DNA of 6,458 bases from a bacterium. GTDB lineage: Archaea; Thermoproteota; Nitrososphaeria; Nitrososphaerales; Nitrososphaeraceae. Below are positions 1 through 5,625 of this stretch, piece after piece; the stretch's first letter is position 1; each line of letters starts with the position of its first letter. Location: contig JACMIO010000059.1 in assembly GCA_014381105.1 (NCBI GenBank), positions 1-6,458 of the forward strand, in the 5' to 3' direction. The notes under the pieces are model-generated. The model searched no databases, was not told where the DNA came from, and saw only the letters and a program-made list of their open reading frames with translations. A program made the translations under genes and the position numbers.

Positions 1-59
1 GAACCTTTATTTAGCTCATACTAGATATCAATATACAAACTTCTAAATGAAGAGAATAT

Positions 60-69
60 AGGTTAGTGA
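60..69 (+). promoter_or_regulatory. weak Shine-Dalgarno-like element before the beta-CASP gene
   Basis: AGGTTAGTGA lies 9 bases before the ATG and partly matches the archaeal AGGAGGTGA consensus. TATA-like AT stretches occur at about 29-36 and 55-60. The second lies at roughly the distance expected for a leaderless start, so the two readings compete. This is weak evidence by eye only. Confidence 0.25.
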
Positions 70-78
70 AATATTGAT

Positions 79-1953
79 ATGTATGATAGAGTACAGGATG
101 AAAATCGAAATCAAAACATTGTTGCTTCTATTCTGAATAACATCCCGTCAGAATCTGAAATAACTAAAATAGAATATGAAGGTCCATTTATTGTACTCTA
201 CTCAAGAAAACCTACTGTACTATTGGAAAATCAAGAGATTATTTCTAAGATGGTTAATTTAATAAAGAAAAGAATAGTTATAAGAACTGATACTTCAATT
301 AGATCTTCTGAGGATTCCGTTAATCAAATAATTCGTTCTAGCTGTTCCAACCCAAATGACATTCCAGAGATATGTTTTGATCCTGCTTTAGGAGAGGCTA
401 CAGTTTTTGTCAACGATTTTAGAACTTTAACAGAACTTAACCAACTAGAAATTGCTCTGATAGAAAAAACAGGTTGGAAGTTGATGTGTAGACGAGCCCC
501 AAAAAATCTGAGACTCCTAAAATCTATGAATGAAATATTACACAGCTCATCTGAAGAAAGAATAGATTTCTACAAGCGAGTTGGTGAAAAAATATTTAGA
601 CAAAAGCTGTCCGGTTCTGAAGAAGCAAGTATAGTTTGTTTAGGTGGCTTTTCAGAAATTGGAAGAAGCGCTATATTGATCGTTACTCATGAAAGTAAGA
701 TTCTATTAGATTTTGGAATTAAGACGTATAAAAATGAGGATACAGACTTACTTCCGCGACTAGATATTTTTGGGATTGGCATGAATGAAATTGATGCAGT
801 GGTCATATCACATGCGCATCTTGATCACTGCGGAGCTGTTCCAATTTTGTGCAAATATGGATATGATGGCCCTGTGTATTGCACTGAACCGACTTTCCCA
901 ATCATGATATCAATATTACAGGATTATGTCTCAGGGTCCAAAGACCCCTTATACTCAACAAGAGATATAGAGAATCTGATTTCTCATGTAATACCTCTAA
1001 ATTTAGGCGCAGTGACCGATATTTCTCCAGATGTTAGAATAACATTTGCAAATTCAGGACACATGATTGGCTCTGCATCCACGCATCTACATATTGGAAA
1101 TGGGGATTACAATATTGTATATACTGGTGATCTAAAATTTGGACGATTGAACACTGTAGATAATGCCTTCTGGAATTTCCCTAGAGCAGAAACACTGATA
1201 ATAGAAAGCACAAATGGAAATAGAGATGATAAATTTGTTACTAGAGATGTAGCGGAAGAAAACTTGGCTAAGAGCATCAACTCAACTATTCAAGAAGGTG
1301 GAAGATTGTTGATTCCAGTTCCAGTTCTAGGACTTTCACAGGAAATTTGTGTAACGTTGGGAATGTTGAGGAGCGTCAAAATGATAAATCCTGAAAAGAT
1401 TTTTGTCGACGAAAAAATATTGGATATGTTTAATTTTTATGAAATGTATTCAGACTATTTATCAAAACCACTCAAACAGAGAATAAATGACCAAATTGAA
1501 GATCCTCTCTTTATTAACAGTCTAGTGAAATTAGAGCCATCTGTTAAATGGGAGAAATCGATAGTATTGTGTCCATCTTCGATGCTTACAGACGGCCCCT
1601 CAGTGAAATACTTGAGTCAGATAGCTAATGATCCATTAAGTAAGGTAATACTGCTCTCGGAGCCATTTCAATCTACGACTGGAAAGTTGCTTCAGGAAGG
1701 ACTGCGTAATATTATTCTTGAAGGTAATAATGTCGATATTAAATGTAATGTTGATGTGATACCAGGCTTTAGTATCCATAGTGATTACAATCAGTTATTA
1801 GCTTACGTAAACCGACTGAAACCAAAGCTAAAAAAAGTTATAACTAATCATGGAGAAGGGAAAAAATGTCAAAACTTGGCCAATTCCTTAAACAGGATTT
1901 TTAAGATCCAGAGTTTTCATCCACTGGTTCAAGAATCAATCAAGGTATTGTGA
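79..1953 (+). CDS. aCPSF1/FttA-type KH-domain beta-CASP metallo-beta-lactamase protein (divergent paralogue likely)
   Basis: Archaeal CPSF-type protein, 624 residues, close to the roughly 630-640 usual for aCPSF1/FttA, the archaeal ribonuclease that cleaves nascent RNA and terminates transcription. Order: two N-terminal KH-type domains (about 1-145), metallo-beta-lactamase domain (about 185-385 and again near the C-terminus), inserted beta-CASP domain (about 400-555). Metal ligands are complete: D211, HAHLDH (H245, H247, D249, H250), H328, D351, H591. Beta-CASP motifs A (E376), B (H567) and C (NHGE, 590-593) are present. Oddities against the family as I remember it: the second KH domain has no GKGG/GxxG loop (about 110-133, ending in KTGW); motif A reads ESTNG rather than ESTYG; SGML is SSML (500-503); FSGHSD is FSIHSD (564-569). 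The C-terminal tail, which takes part in dimerisation in FttA, is present. Catalysis is therefore plausible, but RNA recognition may differ. I infer a paralogue rather than the canonical factor. The first in-frame ATG after the upstream region was taken as start; the KH region begins soon after it. Confidence 0.9.
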   Translation: MYDRVQDENRNQNIVASILNNIPSESEITKIEYEGPFIVLYSRKPTVLLENQEIISKMVNLIKKRIVIRTDTSIRSSEDSVNQIIRSSCSNPNDIPEICFDPALGEATVFVNDFRTLTELNQLEIALIEKTGWKLMCRRAPKNLRLLKSMNEILHSSSEERIDFYKRVGEKIFRQKLSGSEEASIVCLGGFSEIGRSAILIVTHESKILLDFGIKTYKNEDTDLLPRLDIFGIGMNEIDAVVISHAHLDHCGAVPILCKYGYDGPVYCTEPTFPIMISILQDYVSGSKDPLYSTRDIENLISHVIPLNLGAVTDISPDVRITFANSGHMIGSASTHLHIGNGDYNIVYTGDLKFGRLNTVDNAFWNFPRAETLIIESTNGNRDDKFVTRDVAEENLAKSINSTIQEGGRLLIPVPVLGLSQEICVTLGMLRSVKMINPEKIFVDEKILDMFNFYEMYSDYLSKPLKQRINDQIEDPLFINSLVKLEPSVKWEKSIVLCPSSMLTDGPSVKYLSQIANDPLSKVILLSEPFQSTTGKLLQEGLRNIILEGNNVDIKCNVDVIPGFSIHSDYNQLLAYVNRLKPKLKKVITNHGEGKKCQNLANSLNRIFKIQSFHPLVQESIKVL

Positions 1954-1966
1954 ACTATCGGGAAAC

Positions 1967-2239
1967 TTACTTTAGATCGTGTACTCCTTTCCATATCTTC
2001 ACAGCCGGCGGTGTAATCACTACGCGTTCTTCGCCCAATCTCGCAATATCTCCCCCAGCTGATTTAACAAAATTATATAAATCGTCTATTGCCTTTCGTA
2101 ATGTTTCAATATCCTTCTGAGCCATTGGTGTTATTCGTACTATTAAGATCATGTGCTTTTTAGCGTCATCCTTGATGGAATCAACATCGCTAATGTCCTT
2201 TAGGGTAATGGCCTTAAGGTATATGGGTTGATTTTGCAA
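1967..2239 (-). CDS. sepF: SepF-like cell division protein (DUF552 family), short form
   Basis: A 90-residue protein made almost entirely of the SepF core domain. The typical N-terminal strand PIYLKA (5-10), the middle segment ILIVRITPMA (31-40), a helix at about 41-60, and the signature GGDIARLGEERVVITP (62-77) followed by KIW are all visible. SepF links FtsZ to the membrane in archaea that divide with FtsZ. Archaeal SepF usually carries an N-terminal amphipathic membrane-targeting helix and a linker; neither is present here, so this may be a soluble SepF-like paralogue. The start is TTG: the frame runs upstream only to a TGA at 2279-2281 with no ATG or GTG, and the next internal Met (30) would cut into the domain. 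A GAGG sequence lies 10 bases before the TTG. The gene converges on the beta-CASP gene with 13 bases between stop codons. Family assignment is firm; a role in division here is inferred. Confidence 0.85.
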   Translation of the reverse strand: MQNQPIYLKAITLKDISDVDSIKDDAKKHMILIVRITPMAQKDIETLRKAIDDLYNFVKSAGGDIARLGEERVVITPPAVKIWKGVHDLK

Positions 2240-2249
2240 AGCAGCACAT

Positions 2250-2254
2250 CCTCT
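2250..2254 (-). promoter_or_regulatory. Shine-Dalgarno element of the sepF-like gene
   Basis: On the minus strand AGAGG precedes the TTG start with about 10 bases between. It supports the otherwise unusual TTG start, since no ATG or GTG is available in frame upstream. Confidence 0.45.
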
Positions 2255-2298
2255 TATTATAGCTTGAGACGTAAAAAGTCAAATAGTTATTCTGGTCA

Positions 2299-2309
2299 AA
2301 TATTTTTTA
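2299..2309 (-). promoter_or_regulatory. possible TATA box of the sepF-like gene
   Basis: Minus-strand AAAAAATATTT is the clearest TATA-like run upstream of sepF. With usual archaeal spacing it would start transcription near 2278, giving a leader of about 40 bases that contains the GAGG element. The surrounding DNA is so AT-rich that this is only a candidate. Confidence 0.3.
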
Positions 2310-2422
2310 CACGTTAGCTCAATTTGTACAATTAAAGTTCTAAATGAGCAAGAATTTTATTCAAAATAAAGTTTCAAATTATTAACTTTTCTATGATATT
2401 ATTCTAAAATATTTCATTTTTT

Positions 2423-2456
2423 TGGAAAATAATAAAATAATTTTGCTTTCAAGCAA
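2423..2456 (-). terminator. possible terminator of the minus-strand PurF-like unit
   Basis: The inverted repeat TTGCTT-TC-AAGCAA (2443-2456) is followed on the minus strand by a T-rich run (down to about 2423). Archaeal termination depends mainly on U-tracts, so this run could end the transcript of the 107-residue gene, about 130 bases past its stop. The hairpin is short and the DNA is generally AT-rich, so this is a candidate only. Confidence 0.25.
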
Positions 2457-2582
2457 TCCAATTTCATAAAATAATATGCTAGAGCAAAATCAGCTTTATC
2501 AAGTCATTACTTTTGAATAATTCATTCATTGATGAGAGTGACAAATGATGCTTGTAAAGCGAATTATTGTTAATTTTGTCCA

Positions 2583-2906
2583 CTAGGAGTTATCAAGTTC
2601 TATGAGCAATCGGTTTATTGTTGAATTAACCCCAATCAAATTAGTGATACATTGAGCTATGCTTTCAATATTATTTTCTCTCATTTGAGTTCCTTGGTTG
2701 TACTTTGTCTCAATCTTGCTATCATTGGTTTCGAGATAAATAGTATAAACTGTATGATGTTTTTGATAGGAACATTGGTGGGTATATTGTCTTATTTCAA
2801 AGTTGTTCACATCCCTTCCGTCGACAACATACTTTTTCAATATTGTAATGCTCTTTACTGGATCATCCTTCCAATGGTTTAGGTCAGAATCACGTTTAAA
2901 TGTCAT
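2583..2906 (-). CDS. hypothetical protein, 107 residues, downstream of the PurF-like gene
   Basis: I do not recognise this protein. It is hydrophilic with no signal peptide or membrane segment. A segment of alternating polar and hydrophobic residues (YTIYLETND, about 54-62) suggests beta structure, and the C-terminal part (SIAQCITNLIGVNSTINRLLIEL) looks helical. Several His and two Cys are scattered without a clear metal motif. It begins 19 bases after the stop of the PurF-like gene on the same strand, so co-transcription is likely. ATG at 2906 is the only good start: a TAG lies two codons upstream and the next Met is residue 75. The AGG before the ATG is too close (2 bases) to be a good ribosome site, so translation may depend on coupling. 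The overlapping plus-strand frame (2652-2882) looks like a hydrophobic antisense shadow. Reality of the gene is probable, function unknown. Confidence 0.6.
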   Translation of the reverse strand: MTFKRDSDLNHWKDDPVKSITILKKYVVDGRDVNNFEIRQYTHQCSYQKHHTVYTIYLETNDSKIETKYNQGTQMRENNIESIAQCITNLIGVNSTINRLLIELDNS

Positions 2907-2925
2907 TTCCTATCATTTTTTATCA

Positions 2926-4326
2926 TTACTTGTCATATTCTAAGAATCGTACCCATTCGGGAAACCATAAATTATATTCTGAAATCCCGATACCCTTAGA
3001 AAGAACAGACGGAGAATTATAAAATACTTTATCAGCACCCAATTCTTTAGAGATTCTGGTGTTTAGTACCTCAAGAGAGGGCACTTGTCCAATATATTTA
3101 TGAGCAATTAACTCTCTATTATGGGTATATAATCCAACTTGTCGTCCATCTACTGTAGGAACATAGCTTACAATAATAGAGATCGATTTAACACCTGCTT
3201 TTCTCAAATAATAAATAGTTTCTTTGGCAGTTATTCCAGTTTGAATTGTTCCTTGAATCAGACCAATCCTTTTCTGGTTAATCTTATGTCTAAGAATGTA
3301 TTTCAAAGATTTTCCAGAAGTTATCATTTTATTCTTACTTATATTCTCAGAAAAATCTATCATACGATCAGAATCATCATATCTGTCATTAATTATAGCC
3401 TCACCCAAGTCAAATTTTGGTATATGATGTCGGTATTCTGCACTAAAACCAAGCGTCATAGGTCTTGGATAATCAGGTTCTGCGTAGGCCGCCTCAATGT
3501 CAATGTCAGAATGTGATGAGAGAAAATCAGCTTGCACTTTTCCTATTTTTTTTCTAACTTCATATATCCCCTTTCCGTCGATAGTTGCAGTAACATGGGA
3601 TTCTCGTATGAATTCAAATGGATCTATCATTGTCCTTGTGGTAGGAAGTGATAGTAGCTTTTCTTGACCAGCTTCAGCATCCATCTTAATTAACTGTCCA
3701 GGTTTTACATCATGAAAATTCATATTGGGAAATGGAATACGGAGGGAATTTTCTGAAGCTATAATTGAAATTGAGTTGTTCCTGTCAGTGCCGCTTACTA
3801 GCGGTTTGAAACCAGTAGAGTCTCTATATGAATAGATCTTTTCATTGCTCATCATAGTAAGATTTCCCCTTAAATGTCTGTCCAAAAACTCGCAGGCTTT
3901 TTCTGGATTTTCCTTATCTATTAGGAGTCTTTTGAAAATGTTATAAATCTTAAATAATGAATCAGCACTTGCTGCATCTCCTACGAGTGGATGTAGGTGC
4001 AATTTTTCAATATCTACAAAGAAACCATCAAGAATTACAGTAATCTTATTCATACTCTTGAATCTAGGGGTTCTTTTGGATAAATAGCCTAATCCTAGTC
4101 TAAATTGAAGGTTACTATTGTTTTCTACGATCTTCAAAATCGATCTTTCAGCTGGGAATGGACCGATACCACTTGAGACTAAATTGTCAATGATCATCTT
4201 CCAATATGCTTTTCCTCTGTGTTGTAGCATCTGTAAGGAACTAATGAAATATGACATTAAAGCCTCCTTGTCTGTGGTACAATTAGCAATTGCAAAAATG
4301 CCGGCCAAGGGTAGACTTATGATCAT
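2926..4326 (-). CDS. PurF-like protein (amidophosphoribosyltransferase paralogue) with both active sites apparently degraded
   Basis: This 466-residue protein matches PurF (glutamine PRPP amidotransferase, first step of purine synthesis) along its whole length: an N-terminal Ntn-hydrolase glutaminase part (about 8-225) and a C-terminal phosphoribosyltransferase part (about 235-460). Landmarks are AGIFAI (8-13), LQHRG (34-38), YRDSTGFKPLVSG (167-179), FEFI (237-240), IDGKGIYEVRKKIG (249-262) and the region around 352-385. Key residues differ. The catalytic Cys that starts mature PurF is Ala8, with seven residues before it. HNGN is replaced by ILDGFF (98-103). The conserved RYST is missing after GLGY. 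The PRPP-loop VDDSIVRGTT reads IQGTIQTGIT (357-366), losing both Asp. PDSG reads PDYP (284-287), and NRYVGRTF is not conserved (313-322). It therefore cannot be an ordinary PurF; a regulatory or binding role is inferred. It is divergent from the TGS GTPase gene and leads a two-gene unit. No clear Shine-Dalgarno precedes the ATG. Confidence 0.82.
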   Translation of the reverse strand: MIISLPLAGIFAIANCTTDKEALMSYFISSLQMLQHRGKAYWKMIIDNLVSSGIGPFPAERSILKIVENNSNLQFRLGLGYLSKRTPRFKSMNKITVILDGFFVDIEKLHLHPLVGDAASADSLFKIYNIFKRLLIDKENPEKACEFLDRHLRGNLTMMSNEKIYSYRDSTGFKPLVSGTDRNNSISIIASENSLRIPFPNMNFHDVKPGQLIKMDAEAGQEKLLSLPTTRTMIDPFEFIRESHVTATIDGKGIYEVRKKIGKVQADFLSSHSDIDIEAAYAEPDYPRPMTLGFSAEYRHHIPKFDLGEAIINDRYDDSDRMIDFSENISKNKMITSGKSLKYILRHKINQKRIGLIQGTIQTGITAKETIYYLRKAGVKSISIIVSYVPTVDGRQVGLYTHNRELIAHKYIGQVPSLEVLNTRISKELGADKVFYNSPSVLSKGIGISEYNLWFPEWVRFLEYDK

Positions 4327-4420
4327 AAAAGAAATTAAGTCTTGTGTTTAGACGAAGAATTAGATTATTGTGATTGCATATCTCAAAACATTAATTTATG
4401 AATCTTAATAATCATTATGA
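4327..4420. promoter_or_regulatory. divergent promoter region between the PurF-like and GTPase genes
   Basis: These 94 bases must hold promoters for both directions. On the plus side TTAATTTATG fits a TATA box. On the minus side only weak candidates are visible (TCTAAACA at about 4345-4352), and no Shine-Dalgarno precedes the PurF-like ATG, so that transcript may also be leaderless. No clear operator palindrome was seen. Confidence 0.5.
4391..4400 (+). promoter_or_regulatory. TATA-like box for the GTPase-kae1 operon
   Basis: TTAATTTATG is centred about 25 bases before the GTG start, the distance expected between a TATA box and the transcription start in archaea. No Shine-Dalgarno lies in between, so the message is probably leaderless. 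Confidence 0.45.
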
Positions 4421-5620
4421 GTGCTCATCGGGTTAATTGGTAAGGCAAATGTAGGTAAGTCTACTTTTTTTTCTGCCTCTACAGATAATATTGTGAATAT
4501 TGCGAATTATCCATTTACAACAGTGAAACCTAATCTTGGAGTTTGCCATGTGAGAATAAATTGTGTGTGCACAGAATTTGGGGTTAAGGATAATCCGGTT
4601 CATTCCATTTGTATTGACGGAATCAGATTTATTCCAGTACAAATTATAGATGTAGCTGGTCTGGTTCCTGGCGCTCATGAAGGAAAGGGCCTTGGAAACA
4701 AGTTCTTAGATGACGCAAGGCAAGCAGATGCACTTATACATGTCATAGACATCTCAGGTTCCACCGATTCTGAAGGGAGACCTGTGACGCCAGGTACTGG
4801 TGATCCACTTGAAGACATTAGATTTGTTGAAGAAGAATTTGACCTATGGCTGGTTTCAATTATTAAGCGAGATATGGACAATATCAAAGACCTTGATTCG
4901 TCGGGACATAATACGGTACAAGTATTGAAAAAGAGATTATCTGGACTTGGAGTAACAGAGGCAGCCTTAGATAAAGTTCTGAACAAATTGAATCTTCAAA
5001 ACAAGAAATTCAAATCTTGGACAGAACAGGAAATATTTGACTTTTGTCAAATGATTAGGCGAGATGTAAAACCAGTAGTAATTGCGGCAAATAAGGCGGA
5101 TATCTCAACGACTCAAAATAATCTGGGAGAACTCACAGAAAAGTATGCGAATGTTATACCCTGTGCTTCTGAATTAGAGATGTTATTACGAAAAGCTGTA
5201 AAAAACGGATTCATTCACTATCTTCCGGGAGATAATTCATTTGAAATTAAAGAGAATACTCAACTAAGTGATAAACAGAAACAAGCTCTTGAAATTGTTT
5301 CAAATTTTATAAAGAAACATGGCTCTACAGGTGTTCAAGAAATAATAAATCTTGCCTGTTTTAACCTACTAGAGAAAATTGTAGTATTTCCGGTTGAAGA
5401 TGATTCAAAGTTATCTGATAAGAAAGGCAATATACTGCCCGAAGCTTATTTACTAAATAAAGAATCAACTGCAAAAGATTTGGCTCATGCCATACATGAG
5501 GAGTTGGGAAAAGGTTTCCTTTTTGCTATTGACGTTAGAACTAAAAGGAGGTTGGGAGCTGATCATATATTAAAGAATAATGACGTAATTAAAATTGTGT
5601 CTGCGACTAGCAGGAAGTGA
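4421..5620 (+). CDS. ychF: YchF/OLA1-like TGS-domain GTPase
   Basis: A 399-residue OBG-family GTPase of the archaeal YchF-like branch, thought to bind ribosomes and act in translation. Visible motifs: G1 GKANVGKST (7-15), G2 in YPFTT (30-34), G3 DVAGL (77-81) followed by VPGAHEGKGLG, G4 NKAD (224-227) and a G5-like CASE (248-251). A helical insert spans roughly 140-215. A C-terminal TGS domain (about 320-395) carries LPEAYLL and GFLFAIDVRTKRRLGADH. NKxD predicts guanine specificity, unlike bacterial YchF and human OLA1, whose NxxE favours ATP. The start is GTG and is forced, because the codon just before it (4418-4420) is an in-frame TGA; an overlapping ATG at 4417 is in another frame. With no leader Shine-Dalgarno, leaderless translation is likely. 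kae1 follows after 5 bases, so the two are almost certainly one transcript. Family identity is secure; cellular role is by analogy. Confidence 0.93.
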   Translation: MLIGLIGKANVGKSTFFSASTDNIVNIANYPFTTVKPNLGVCHVRINCVCTEFGVKDNPVHSICIDGIRFIPVQIIDVAGLVPGAHEGKGLGNKFLDDARQADALIHVIDISGSTDSEGRPVTPGTGDPLEDIRFVEEEFDLWLVSIIKRDMDNIKDLDSSGHNTVQVLKKRLSGLGVTEAALDKVLNKLNLQNKKFKSWTEQEIFDFCQMIRRDVKPVVIAANKADISTTQNNLGELTEKYANVIPCASELEMLLRKAVKNGFIHYLPGDNSFEIKENTQLSDKQKQALEIVSNFIKKHGSTGVQEIINLACFNLLEKIVVFPVEDDSKLSDKKGNILPEAYLLNKESTAKDLAHAIHEELGKGFLFAIDVRTKRRLGADHILKNNDVIKIVSATSRK

Positions 5621-5621
5621 T
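5612..5621 (+). promoter_or_regulatory. strong Shine-Dalgarno for kae1, overlapping the upstream stop codon
   Basis: AGGAAGTGAT matches the archaeal consensus AGGAGGTGAT at nine of ten positions and lies four bases before the kae1 ATG. It spans the last codons and TGA stop of the GTPase gene. It decides the kae1 start at 5626 and indicates that the second gene uses Shine-Dalgarno initiation. Confidence 0.75.
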
Positions 5622-5625
5622 ATGA

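Larger units (their letters stand above)
2240..2582. other. AT-rich intergenic region, no gene seen
   Basis: This 343-base stretch separates the sepF-like gene from the end of the upstream minus-strand unit. It holds the sepF 5' region at its left side and a small hairpin with a T-rich follow-up in the middle. Only tiny reading frames of 14-16 codons were found on either strand. No tRNA-like fold, no convincing box C/D pair (C-like TGATGA near 2530 but no CTGA partner) and no long repeat was recognised. Confidence 0.6.

Noticed and set aside
41..57. TTCTAAATGA shared by 41-50 and about 2339-2348, in similar flanks
   Set aside because: A ten-base match in AT-rich DNA is expected by chance, and the second copy is not placed upstream of a plus-strand gene.
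2476..2520. Mini-frame of 14 codons, and a 16-codon frame on the other strand nearby
   Set aside because: Too short, no ribosome site, no recognisable product.
2525..2555. Possible box C/D small RNA (TGATGA, ATGATG)
   Set aside because: No CTGA D boxes at suitable spacing on the same strand.
2652..2882. Plus-strand frame of 76 codons with a hydrophobic product
   Set aside because: It lies fully antisense to the 107-residue gene, which has better operon context; hydrophobic products are common on the reverse of polar coding sequence.
3139..3516. Plus-strand frame of 125 codons inside the PurF-like gene
   Set aside because: Antisense to a recognisable PurF-family frame; its translation has no domain-like pattern.
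4118..4351. Plus-strand frame over the PurF-like 5' end
   Set aside because: Antisense shadow; the PurF-like landmarks AGIFAI and LQHRG are read from the other strand.
4433..4986. Two minus-strand frames inside the GTPase gene
   Set aside because: They are shadows of the clear G1-G4 GTPase coding sequence.
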